A stretch of 15,401 nt of DNA from Chloroflexota bacterium (GTDB lineage Bacteria; Chloroflexota; Anaerolineae; J102). Location of the stretch: positions 805 through 16,205 of the forward strand of contig JAADFV010000398.1 in NCBI GenBank assembly GCA_013152695.1, given 5' to 3'. Shown here piece by piece: positions 5,523-13,204 of this stretch. The notes under the pieces are model-generated. The model was not told where the DNA came from. It worked only from the letters and a program-made list of their open reading frames with translations, and did not search any database. The translations under genes and the position numbers were made by a program. Each line of letters begins with the position of its first letter. The first letter of the stretch is position 1.

Positions 5523-7853
5523 ATGAAACGCATCCTCCTCACCATTCTCCTCTTCCTGCTCTTACCCTCCTTCCTTGCCCGTGCCCAGGCCCCCCGCCAT
5601 TTTCTTGTCACCCTCGCTCTCCCCGACCCGCAAGCACGTACGGCCATCCTGCAACAAGGCTACCAACTTTGGGGAGCCACTCTGCAAGACATCACGCTCG
5701 TTGTCGATGAACAAGCTCTCATCTCCTTGCAGAAAAAGGGCTATCAAATTCACTCTATCCAACCCCTTGATTTTCCCGCAAATTTTGAAGATTATCACAA
5801 TTATGCAGAGATGGTGGCGGAGATTACCGCTGTCGCCGCCCAATATCCCGAGATCGTACGCTTGCAAAGTCTCGGGCAATCGCACCAGAACCGGGAAATC
5901 TGGGCCCTGCGCATTACAGATCAACCAGATAACGACGAACCTGACGAAAAAGGAATCCTCATCTTTGCCAACACCCACGCCCGCGAACATCTTACCCTGG
6001 AACAAGCACTCTTTCTCATCCATGATTTAACCGAAAACTATGGCATCGATGGTGAAGTGACAAACCTGGTCAATCAGCGAGACATCTGGATCATTCCCGA
6101 CCTCAATCCTGATGGGACTGAGTACGATATTGCTGGCAGTAACTTCCGCTGGTGGCGTAAAAACCGGCGAGACAATGGCAACGGCACCTTCGGCGTCGAT
6201 CTCAACCGCAATTTTGGCTACAAATGGGGCTGCTGTGGCGGGAGCAGTGGCAGTACCTCCAGCGAGCTTTATCGGGGACCGGCGCCCTTCTCCGAACCTG
6301 AAAGCCAGGTCATTCGCGACTTTGCCCTTGCCCATCCCCAGCTCACTTCAAGTATTTCCCTCCACACCTGGGGCGAATTGATACTCTATCCTTACGGCTA
6401 CACGTACACGAATATTCCCTCCGATATGGACCCCACCGACTACGATATCTTCCGCGCCCTCTCGCGCGGCATTGCCGATCGCAACGGCTATCGGCCCCAA
6501 CAAGCCAGCGATCTTTACATCACAGATGGCGACTCTGACGATTGGCTTTACGGTGAATTGGGTATCTATGCCATGACCTGGGAACTTTATCCCCGCACAT
6601 CCAACCCTGGTTTTTACCCCTCTGACAATGTCATTCCTGTGCAGACGGCGCGCAATCGTAGTGCCCTGCACTACACCATTGCCATGGCCGACGATCCGGC
6701 CAAGAGCATTGGTGCCGGAGAGGACATGATTCCGCCAGAAATTACTATCACTGCCCCTCTTTCTCCTACCATTCTTTACGCCTATACCCCCCTCACTGTC
6801 TCAGTCGCTGTCTCGGATAACGTGGGGGTTACCACCGTAGCCTACTTCCTTGACGGTGAACCGGCAGATGTTGTGACCACGCCCCCCTTCACAACCACAC
6901 TCACCCTAGGCTTGGGCACCTACCAGCTCAGAGCCCAAGCCTTCGATGCAGCTCACTGGCAGAGCACCACAGACCCCATTACCCTCACCATCCAGGTCGA
7001 TCCGAACGCCACCCCCACACCAACCGTAACCCCTACCTCCAGTCCTACCCCGACAGCGACGGCCACCCTAACCCCAACCGCCACAGCCACACCCACGCCC
7101 TCCACAACGCCGACAATCACCCCCACCCCTACCTTGACCCCTTCACCCACAGTCACACCTACGGCGACACCCACACCACTCATCATCTGTGATGAACTAG
7201 TACGCAATGGTGACTTCGAGGCCAAAGAAGTGTGGATTTTTCCTGATACGCCGGCCACAGCCCGCTACAGCAACGAACAGGCCCACCAGGGACTCCGTTC
7301 GGCTCGACTGGGGCTACTTCCTGGCGCCCAGATTGATGCTGCTCCCCGGCCACAACAGACCTTGTGGGGCGAGTTGGTACCCCTCGGCGCAGCCTATTCC
7401 GCTGTTTACCAAACGATCTCCGTCCCCCTCGACACCTACGCCGTGACCCTCGATTTCTGGTACTATGCTGGCAGCGAAGAGAGCAACAACAATGATTGGC
7501 AGCGAGTAATGCTCCTCAAACCAGGTAGCTTCCAAAAAATCAAAGAATTCATTCGTCTGCGTGAAGGAGAAGAAGTTTGGAAGCAGCTCAGTTTTAATCT
7601 GACAGCTTATCGCGGCCGCGACGTTGTGCTCTATTTCGAGGTCTACAACGATAGTACGGGGGCCACGGGACGCACCTGGATGTATGTTGACGACGTTCGC
7701 GTCCAATCATGCAACGCCCCCTCCCCCACGCCGACGGCTACACCCGTACCAGCTACCGCTACACCCACAGCCTCGCCCACAGCCGGCCCCAGCCCCACTC
7801 CTACCCTCACCCCTATTCCTCTTTACTTGCCCCTTTTATTCACAGCACAGTAA
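5523..7853 (+). CDS. Secreted M14 zinc carboxypeptidase with Ig-like and lectin-like domains
   Basis: 776 residues. A signal peptide (1-22, ending ARAQA) exports it. The M14 domain (about 85-390) has every key residue: zinc ligands H152 and E155 (HAREH) and H281 (SLHTWGE), substrate-carboxylate binders N228-R229 (DLNRNFG), a Tyr at 332 in YITDGDSDDW matching Tyr248 of carboxypeptidase A, and catalytic E354 (MTWELYP). It should remove C-terminal amino acids outside the cell; GDSDDW resembles carboxypeptidase T/B enzymes more than A. After it come an Ig-like domain (about 403-491), a Thr/Pro linker (494-552), a jelly-roll domain beginning LVRNGDFE (about 556-730), a second Thr/Pro linker (733-764) and a tail PLYLPLLFTAQ. 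The N-terminal 24-84 looks like a short propeptide. The start has only a weak ribosome site and lies 11 bp after the VOC gene. Confidence 0.93.
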   Translation: MKRILLTILLFLLLPSFLARAQAPRHFLVTLALPDPQARTAILQQGYQLWGATLQDITLVVDEQALISLQKKGYQIHSIQPLDFPANFEDYHNYAEMVAEITAVAAQYPEIVRLQSLGQSHQNREIWALRITDQPDNDEPDEKGILIFANTHAREHLTLEQALFLIHDLTENYGIDGEVTNLVNQRDIWIIPDLNPDGTEYDIAGSNFRWWRKNRRDNGNGTFGVDLNRNFGYKWGCCGGSSGSTSSELYRGPAPFSEPESQVIRDFALAHPQLTSSISLHTWGELILYPYGYTYTNIPSDMDPTDYDIFRALSRGIADRNGYRPQQASDLYITDGDSDDWLYGELGIYAMTWELYPRTSNPGFYPSDNVIPVQTARNRSALHYTIAMADDPAKSIGAGEDMIPPEITITAPLSPTILYAYTPLTVSVAVSDNVGVTTVAYFLDGEPADVVTTPPFTTTLTLGLGTYQLRAQAFDAAHWQSTTDPITLTIQVDPNATPTPTVTPTSSPTPTATATLTPTATATPTPSTTPTITPTPTLTPSPTVTPTATPTPLIICDELVRNGDFEAKEVWIFPDTPATARYSNEQAHQGLRSARLGLLPGAQIDAAPRPQQTLWGELVPLGAAYSAVYQTISVPLDTYAVTLDFWYYAGSEESNNNDWQRVMLLKPGSFQKIKEFIRLREGEEVWKQLSFNLTAYRGRDVVLYFEVYNDSTGATGRTWMYVDDVRVQSCNAPSPTPTATPVPATATPTASPTAGPSPTPTLTPIPLYLPLLFTAQ

Positions 7854-7875
7854 CACGTAATCGTCCCCAAACAAA

Positions 7876-7968
7876 GACACTGTATCAATTTAGTCAGCGC
7901 GGACCCAAGTGCGACGCACTTCAATCAGCGAAATTTTCCTGCACCACCGCCTAAACGGATACAATCTC
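7876..7968 (+). mobile_element. MITE-like repeat, copy 1
   Basis: 93 bp, about 91% identical (7 substitutions, one 1-bp gap) and in the same orientation as copy 2 at 13101-13192. The ends are imperfect inverted repeats (GACACTGTATC... and ...GATACAATCTC) and the middle holds a perfect palindrome AAGTGCG-A-CGCACTT (7907-7921). It has no coding capacity. No target duplication is recognisable, so this may be the older insertion. It starts 22 bp after the carboxypeptidase stop and ends 15 bp before the PPK2 -35 box. Confidence 0.82.
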
Positions 7969-7979
7969 GCGCAAAAAAA

Positions 7980-7994
7980 GTGCTTGACAAGCAC
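7980..7994. promoter_or_regulatory. 15-bp palindrome over the PPK2 -35 box
   Basis: GTGCTTG-A-CAAGCAC is a perfect inverted repeat (7-bp arms) that contains the whole TTGACA -35 hexamer. A repressor bound here would block the promoter. No known regulator site is recognised. Confidence 0.5.
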
Positions 7995-8012
7995 CTTTGC
8001 ACTCGTTACAAT
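7984..8012 (+). promoter_or_regulatory. Predicted promoter of the PPK2 gene
   Basis: -35 TTGACA (7984-7989), 17-bp spacer, -10 TACAAT (8007-8012). The start would be near 8019, giving a leader of about 150 nt to the preferred ATG at 8171. It sits just downstream of MITE copy 1. Confidence 0.75.
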
Positions 8013-8170
8013 CGTTGGTAAAGGGCACGTTCACAAGATCCATCCCCAGAAGTCGGGCCGCTGCTGAGAATGTCGCTTTTTGAACTGACTTTTGGGAGCA
8101 CGATTAAGTGGGAAAAATAGTCGGTCTACGGTATCCATTTCTCAAGATCATTCGCTTCATAGAGGTGATT

Positions 8171-9118
8171 ATGTCTAAAAAGAAGCAGCATAAGAAAAAG
8201 AAAACGCAGTCAAAGACTGTGATTTCTGCGCCTTCTGCCAGGGGTTCTGCACTATCTTCCGATGGAAACCATCCCCCGGAAGCCAAAAGTAAAGTCAAGC
8301 GCAAAAAAAAGAAAGGTACTGTTCCCAGCCAGCCCAAGAATAAAAAACTACCCCGAAAGTTTTATGAAAAAGAGCTGGCGCGGCTTCAGGTAGAATTGGT
8401 CAAACTCCAGGAGTGGGTCAAGTATAAAGGATTAAAGGTCGTCGTCATTTTTGAAGGGCGGGATGCAGCAGGGAAAGGAGGCGTGATCAAACGGATTACA
8501 GAACGGCTGAATCCACGCGTTGCCCGCGTGGTAGCATTGCCATCACCGACGGAGCGGGAGCGCACCCAGTGGTATTTTCAACGTTATGTGCAACATCTGC
8601 CAGCAGGGGGTGAAATCGTTCTATTTGATCGGAGTTGGTACAATCGCGCCGGGGTAGAGCGGGTGATGGGATTTTGTACTGATGAAGAATACTGGGAATT
8701 CTTACGCTCGGTGCCCTATTTCGAACGTATGCTTGTGCGCTCAGGCATCATTTTGATCAAATACTGGTTCTCGGTAAGTGATGAGGAGCAAGAACGACGT
8801 TTTCAGGCACGTATCAATGATCCAGTGCGACGCTGGAAGCTCAGCCCCATGGATTTGAAGTCACGAGCCCGCTGGGTGGAGTATTCCAAGGCTAAGGACG
8901 AGATGTTTGCTTACACCGACATCAAGCAAGCCCCCTGGTATGTCGTCCATTCCGATGACAAACGCCGCGCCCGCCTTAATTGTATCAGCCACCTGCTCAG
9001 CCTGATTCCCTACGAGGACCTGACGCCAGAACCCATCGAATTGCCTCCGCGCGAAGATAAAGTCAATTACGTGCGTCCGCCCATGGATTACCAGACCTTT
9101 GTGCCTGAAATCTATTGA
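8171..9118 (+). CDS. ppk2: Polyphosphate kinase 2 family protein
   Basis: 315 residues from the ATG at 8171, chosen because GAGG (8162-8165) is well placed before it. An in-frame GTG at 8108 would add 21 residues with no ribosome site. PPK2 enzymes transfer phosphate between polyphosphate and nucleotides (ADP/GDP or AMP). Seen: Walker A FEGRDAAGKGG (94-104), a lid region with SPTERERTQWYFQRY (125-139), Walker B/DRSWYNRAGVE (153-163), and WYVVHSDDKRRARLN (256-270). This is a single-domain kinase. The first ~60 residues are low-complexity and very lysine-rich (KKKQHKKKK, KVKRKKKK), which is not part of the catalytic core. Whether it makes ATP/GTP from polyphosphate or phosphorylates AMP cannot be fixed by eye. 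The class I-like motif spelling slightly favours nucleoside diphosphates. Confidence 0.93.
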   Translation: MSKKKQHKKKKTQSKTVISAPSARGSALSSDGNHPPEAKSKVKRKKKKGTVPSQPKNKKLPRKFYEKELARLQVELVKLQEWVKYKGLKVVVIFEGRDAAGKGGVIKRITERLNPRVARVVALPSPTERERTQWYFQRYVQHLPAGGEIVLFDRSWYNRAGVERVMGFCTDEEYWEFLRSVPYFERMLVRSGIILIKYWFSVSDEEQERRFQARINDPVRRWKLSPMDLKSRARWVEYSKAKDEMFAYTDIKQAPWYVVHSDDKRRARLNCISHLLSLIPYEDLTPEPIELPPREDKVNYVRPPMDYQTFVPEIY

Positions 9119-9191
9119 GCTTCAGGTCAGGGTACAGCAGTACAATCGTCGGGGGCAACGTAGAGTAAAGAGCAGATAAGATATGTACCAT

Positions 9192-9218
9192 CATGAAACG
9201 AATTACTTTCGTTTCATG
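9192..9218. terminator. Hairpin overlapping the protease stop codon
   Basis: 11-bp perfect stem CATGAAACGAA-TTACT-TTCGTTTCATG lies between the convergent PPK2 and protease genes. The protease stop codon is in the loop and its last codons (MKRK) form one arm. No long T tract follows on either strand. It could end transcription from both sides or protect 3' ends. Moderate stability (A/T-rich). Confidence 0.4.
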
Positions 9219-11029
9219 GTAACATCGATGCGCCAGGGGCTTGTTGCATCAGCAGCAATACTGTAAGCATCCGCGCTTACTATTTGATAGTCTTTGTGAT
9301 AAACGACAATGCCGTACTGCTCGCCAGGCGTCAGGAATTTATCCAGGCGATAGCTTCCTTCCTGGTCACTGGTAGCAAAGGCATAAACCAAAGCTTGATC
9401 TGGTTTTGCCAGAAATTCAGCCACCGTTATTTCCGGATTGAGCACAAAAACACTGGCATCTGCTATTTTTCGGCTCTTTCTATCCGCGTCGGAAATGGTG
9501 CCAATAACCATGACCGCTTCTGCGCCTTTGTTCCAGCTCGGCTCTACGATACTAAATGTGGCTTGTTGTACAATCTGCTCTTCGATCAGTAATTCCAGGC
9601 GATATCGTCCCGGCGGTAATCCCCCATCAGCCGTAATGCTGATCCACCAATCCTCAGCAGAAGCATCATCCCAGATGCGCTCTGTATCCAGGGCCAGCTC
9701 ATCATCCACATACCAACGCCGGCGCCAGCTAACTCCCTTGGCAACATTGTAGACATCGAAAAAGGCATAAATCGTATCGACATCGCTAAAAATGACATCG
9801 GCGCCAACAGGTTGGGAAGCATCGTCGATATCTCTGGCAAAAGTGATGGGACCAAAACTTCCCGAGGGTGTTTGTATTCGATCACCAATGATAAAGCCTC
9901 CCCGATAAACACTCTCTCCGCCCAACAGCAGTTCCAGTTCATAATAACCCGGTTGCAAGGCTTGCCGGGCATAAATATTCACCCAATCGCTACCACTGGT
10001 CCCCTCCTGCCAACGGAAATGATTGCTGGCAATATCCAGGCCTTCACGACGCCAGCGAAAAACAAATTCTGCATCATTTTCGAAGTTTTCGTAATCAAAA
10101 ACAGCATAGATTGCCTTCACACCGACATCAAAGCGGCTATCCGGATCGATGGCGTTGCCGCTGCGGTCGATAGCAGCAGCAAACTGCACCGATTTTACCT
10201 TTGGTGCCACGGGAGACAAGGTTGAAGGCTTAGTATCTTTATCGACCTCGGTGGTTGTAGCCTGATTTTGCGCGGCACGAATGAGGGGCAGGGCCAGATC
10301 AACGGGTCGGATCAGGCTGATGCTGCTGGCTGTTTCGACATCGGCAATGCCGGCACTGGGAATACCGATCATACGGCCCTGAGCATCGGTGGCTAAACCG
10401 CCGGAATTGCCGCGAGCAATGTCGGCATCAGTCTTAATCCAATCGAGTACGCCATCCCGGTCTTCATCCAGAAAACCGGCAACAATCCCGCGCGTAAACG
10501 TGACAGAGCCGCGACCGATGCCCGGAAAGCCAAAGGTATTGATCTCATCACCAATGAGCAGATCATCACTCGTACCCAAAGGTACCGGTATTAGACCCAA
10601 GTTTTGGGGTAGCTGAGTTTCATCTTCGGCGAGGAGGCCGTCGATCCGTAATACGGCCAAATCGAGCTGCTGGCTACTCTTGATCACCGAGGCACGGTAC
10701 TTCCAAACCGGCTCACTGCGTAAATCGGGTGGATTGACGGCAATAAAAACAAGGCCATCGTCATTATAAAGATTGCCCTTATCTATGTCACCCACTACAT
10801 GGAAATTCGTGAGGATCAGGCCATCAGCACTTAGTACCGTACCGCTGCCCGTACTATAGCTATCCTCTTCCCCTGCCAGAGGTACGGCGATACGGACTGT
10901 CGCCAATAAAGCTGTTTTCAGGGCAGGACGATCCAGGGCCTGGGCAGGACGTTGCCACAACAACCATCCTCCCACCAGACCGATAATAGCAATGACAACC
11001 AAGAGGTGCTGGCTGAACCGACGATTCAT
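9203..11029 (-). CDS. Secreted S1C trypsin-like (HtrA-type) serine protease with repeat domains
   Basis: 608 residues. A signal peptide or N-terminal anchor (1-31, hydrophobic 9-25) is followed by a protease domain (about 38-250). The catalytic triad is His77 (LTNFHVVG), Asp123 (LDLAVLRI) and Ser209 (ARGNSGG), spelled as in the HtrA/DegP group. There is no PDZ domain. Residues 188-196 read DEDRDGVLD, a calcium-loop-like DxDxDGxxD just before the active serine. Two copies of an unrecognised domain follow (about 278-383 and 391-495), sharing IYAxFDxxN, W/RRW, DWWxxI and a PGxYxLELL...F-I ending. The C-terminal part (about 505-606) resembles a carboxypeptidase-regulatory/SdrB beta-sandwich (GTISDADRK...FATSDQEGSYRL). 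It is last in a three-gene operon; its ATG overlaps the previous stop (ATGA). Substrate unknown. Confidence 0.9.
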   Translation of the reverse strand: MNRRFSQHLLVVIAIIGLVGGWLLWQRPAQALDRPALKTALLATVRIAVPLAGEEDSYSTGSGTVLSADGLILTNFHVVGDIDKGNLYNDDGLVFIAVNPPDLRSEPVWKYRASVIKSSQQLDLAVLRIDGLLAEDETQLPQNLGLIPVPLGTSDDLLIGDEINTFGFPGIGRGSVTFTRGIVAGFLDEDRDGVLDWIKTDADIARGNSGGLATDAQGRMIGIPSAGIADVETASSISLIRPVDLALPLIRAAQNQATTTEVDKDTKPSTLSPVAPKVKSVQFAAAIDRSGNAIDPDSRFDVGVKAIYAVFDYENFENDAEFVFRWRREGLDIASNHFRWQEGTSGSDWVNIYARQALQPGYYELELLLGGESVYRGGFIIGDRIQTPSGSFGPITFARDIDDASQPVGADVIFSDVDTIYAFFDVYNVAKGVSWRRRWYVDDELALDTERIWDDASAEDWWISITADGGLPPGRYRLELLIEEQIVQQATFSIVEPSWNKGAEAVMVIGTISDADRKSRKIADASVFVLNPEITVAEFLAKPDQALVYAFATSDQEGSYRLDKFLTPGEQYGIVVYHKDYQIVSADAYSIAADATSPWRIDVTMKRK

Positions 11030-11679
11030 TTCACACCTCCTTCCTGAATTCCCGCCTTTGCAAGGATACGCCTGAATACAGGTAATTCACTCTCCCAGGC
11101 CGAGGCCTCGGAGGCGATAGTAAGGACGACAAGTTGGGGCAGGGCCTCGCTTCCTCCGATCCACACAATATCCTGAGCCTGAACAACAACGGGAATGTCG
11201 AGAGTGCCTAGCTGGAAAGAGGGGTCGGCGACGTAGGCATAGGTGAAAACCATTGCCCGGCTGCCATTCGGGGCTGTCGCCGAAGTTACCGAGAGATTAC
11301 GAAACTTATCCAATGTTTCCTGGCGGTAAAGGGGCCAACTCACGTTGAGTATATCGAGTGTTTCTCCGGGGCGAAGGTCGCGGGTATAGATTTGCAGGCG
11401 TGTTTTGAAACTGCTGCTACTTTGCGGATCGCTGGCCTGCCATAAAACATTCTCCGGAGTCGTACTCACCCACGATGCGGGATAGATGATGTCGGGTAAT
11501 CCACCCCCCAATCGTGCTGTGTGCGTGGCATTCTCTGCTACCCACTTCAGTCCCCAGGCGCCGGCTAACGCCAAAATGACAAGTAAAAGGATCATGAGCG
11601 TATTTCGCCGTTCCTCCCATTCGCTGGGCGGGGGACTGGTGACACTGGGGGAGTGGAGGGTACTGATCAGATCTGGCAT
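11026..11679 (-). CDS. Single-pass membrane protein of unknown function
   Basis: 217 residues, not recognised. Seen: a short cytoplasmic N-terminus (1-26, Ser/Pro-rich), one transmembrane helix (about 28-46, LMILLLVILALAGAWGLKWV) and an extracytoplasmic domain of about 170 residues with alternating strands and no cysteines. There are no catalytic motifs. The ATG directly abuts the TAA of the upstream PrsW-like gene (TAAATG), with a strong GGAGGA ribosome site inside the end of that gene. Its own stop overlaps the protease start (ATGA). Such tight coupling suggests the three products work together, possibly with this protein as an adaptor or sensor between membrane and protease (inference). 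Confidence 0.8.
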   Translation of the reverse strand: MPDLISTLHSPSVTSPPPSEWEERRNTLMILLLVILALAGAWGLKWVAENATHTARLGGGLPDIIYPASWVSTTPENVLWQASDPQSSSSFKTRLQIYTRDLRPGETLDILNVSWPLYRQETLDKFRNLSVTSATAPNGSRAMVFTYAYVADPSFQLGTLDIPVVVQAQDIVWIGGSEALPQLVVLTIASEASAWESELPVFRRILAKAGIQEGGVK

Positions 11680-12936
11680 TTATTGTTCCTCCTCGCCGGT
11701 CTCAGCCCCTTCATCCTCTGCCGCAGGACTATGCCGTAGCTCATGCATGAGTGCTTCCCAACTTGCCTTGACGTCGGCCAAGACTTCATCTTTGTTGGGA
11801 AATACTTCCTCTGTGTCTGCAAAGAGGGGCATTTCATCGTCTGGACTATCGTCTCCAACCACAACGATGGGGGGTTGAGGAGGGAGGGGGGGCGGAGATG
11901 GAGGCAGTTCCTCACGCGTAGTACTTGGTGGTGGGGGTGGAGGTTGAGGAATGGAAGGCTCAGGAGAAGGGGGAGGGGTCGTTTCTTGCGGAAGCGCAGA
12001 GTCTGTGAGGTCGGGCAAGGGGGTAAAGGGCACGGGTTTAGCCCTGCCGACACGCAGAGTCTCCTCATTGGCGCGCTGAATGAGCCAAAAAAGCATCACA
12101 AGCGTAAATGCAGCGAGAATAGTTGCCAAAAATAATCCGTTGAGAGGGGTGGACTGTAGTCCCTGACTGGTGACGCGATCTTCGAGAAAAAAGAATATGC
12201 CATTGAGCGTAGCACTTAGCATAAAGCCAAAGGGGAGATAATAAAATGGTGTTTTCTCAAACCGTGTCTGCCCCAGACAATATCCCAAAATACCGGCAAA
12301 ACTAGCATAGGCCAAGGCATTGACAACCATGCGTATCGAGCCTACGCCCAAATCAACACCACCGTGTTGAAAGATATAAGCAAAATTAAGGACAGTGGCT
12401 ACGCCCAATCCTGCGGCTGTTCCGTAGATCACGCCGTCAACCCGTTCATCAAATTCGGGGTTAAAATAAATTCCGTAGCGTAGGGTGAGATATACGACAA
12501 AGGTGTGGATGACCCCTATGAGTAAAATACCACCAAATAGATGTGTCCACCACTGATTGTAGAGCCACTGGTCGACATCGAACAAAGTACGCAAAAACGG
12601 TTGGGAAATCCCTGCAGTCAACAATCCGGCAATAATGAATATTTCGAGGACTTTGCGCTTAGGTTCCGGTTCAAGCCGGTCGAATTGATAAAAGAACAAG
12701 AGCCAGAGAATGGCGGGGACTAAACTCAGCACCAGACCCAACCCGATCAGTTGCCAATCAGCCAAATGATTTTCGCTATCAAATGGGAGCACATTGAACA
12801 GTACTACAAAAATGGCTAGACCGATCAACTCGAGGGCGCCGGCAAGCCATAGGCCGCGACGGTTCCTTGTCACGCGCTCGATATCGCGGACGACGCCACC
12901 CACCAGCGTTTCTGTAGCATTGGGCAATGTTGGCAT
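11680..12936 (-). CDS. PrsW-family membrane protein, apparently catalytically dead
   Basis: 418 residues from the ATG at 12936, preceded by AGGAG at a good distance. A GTG at 12993 would add 19 residues without a ribosome site. About eight hydrophobic helices occupy residues 28-287. PrsW hallmarks are present: FDRLEPEPKRKVLEIF (85-100) and PEFDERVDGVIYGTAAGLG (160-178). PrsW proteases are intramembrane metalloproteases that cut anti-sigma factors. The residues expected for catalysis are missing: the EExxK region reads VIHTFVVY (142-149), the FAxxEN glutamate is L183 (ATVLN), and the later helix histidine aligns with Y210. The C-terminus is a proline-rich linker (about 318-357) and an acidic tail with a short helix (about 380-402). 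It heads an operon with an unknown anchored protein and a secreted protease. Likely a pseudoprotease with a scaffold or sensing role. Confidence 0.82.
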   Translation of the reverse strand: MPTLPNATETLVGGVVRDIERVTRNRRGLWLAGALELIGLAIFVVLFNVLPFDSENHLADWQLIGLGLVLSLVPAILWLLFFYQFDRLEPEPKRKVLEIFIIAGLLTAGISQPFLRTLFDVDQWLYNQWWTHLFGGILLIGVIHTFVVYLTLRYGIYFNPEFDERVDGVIYGTAAGLGVATVLNFAYIFQHGGVDLGVGSIRMVVNALAYASFAGILGYCLGQTRFEKTPFYYLPFGFMLSATLNGIFFFLEDRVTSQGLQSTPLNGLFLATILAAFTLVMLFWLIQRANEETLRVGRAKPVPFTPLPDLTDSALPQETTPPPSPEPSIPQPPPPPPSTTREELPPSPPPLPPQPPIVVVGDDSPDDEMPLFADTEEVFPNKDEVLADVKASWEALMHELRHSPAAEDEGAETGEEEQ

Positions 12937-12964
12937 AAGTGCTCTCCTGAAAATACACAAAGGA

Positions 12965-12990
12965 TGCCCTAAGGGCACGTATTCAGTATA
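12965..12990 (-). promoter_or_regulatory. Possible -10 box and palindrome before the PrsW-like operon
   Basis: On the minus strand TATACT (12990-12985) could be a -10, but no good -35 is found at 16-18 bp. Immediately downstream, at the expected start site, is a perfect palindrome TGCCCT-A-AGGGCA (12965-12977), which would suit an operator. A weak call that rests on position. Confidence 0.35.
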
Positions 12991-13091
12991 CACTAAAATA
13001 GCCCGGCCAAGCCACCTGATGAAGGGGGAGGATGGCGGTGGTACATCGCACCCTTACCCGGTAAAAAACCTGCAGCGAAGTCAATGCCGGC

Positions 13092-13201
13092 GTTAATTGG
13101 GACACTGTATCAGTTTAGCCGGCGCGGACCAAGTGCGACGCACTTTAATCAGCTAAATTTTCCTGCACCACCGACTAAACGGATACAGTCTCGTTAATTG
13201 G
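13092..13201 (+). mobile_element. MITE copy 2 with 9-bp target-site duplication
   Basis: The element is 13101-13192 (92 bp). GTTAATTGG flanks it exactly on both sides (13092-13100 and 13193-13201), a target-site duplication. The terminal inverted repeats match at 19 of 22 positions (13101-13122 against 13171-13192). The centre carries the palindrome AAGTGCG-A-CGCACTT (13131-13145). No reading frame is carried, so it must be mobilised in trans. A 9-bp duplication is seen for several DDE-type IS families; the parent element is not in the window. Confidence 0.92.
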
Positions 13202-13204
13202 AAG

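Noticed and set aside
7002..7178. Repetitive CCCACACC-like DNA that could look like a tandem array or CRISPR
   Set aside because: It encodes the Thr/Pro linker of the carboxypeptidase; units are irregular and there are no spacers.
8108..8170. GTG start extending PPK2 by 21 residues
   Set aside because: No ribosome binding site before the GTG, while GAGG precedes the ATG at 8171 at good spacing.
12937..12993. GTG start extending the PrsW-like protein by 19 residues
   Set aside because: It would overlap the predicted -10 and palindrome, and AGGAG precedes the ATG at 12936.
13054..13064. Palindrome TTACC-C-GGTAA followed by an A tract, considered as a terminator
   Set aside because: The stem is only 5 bp, and the T tract would lie before rather than after it on the minus strand.
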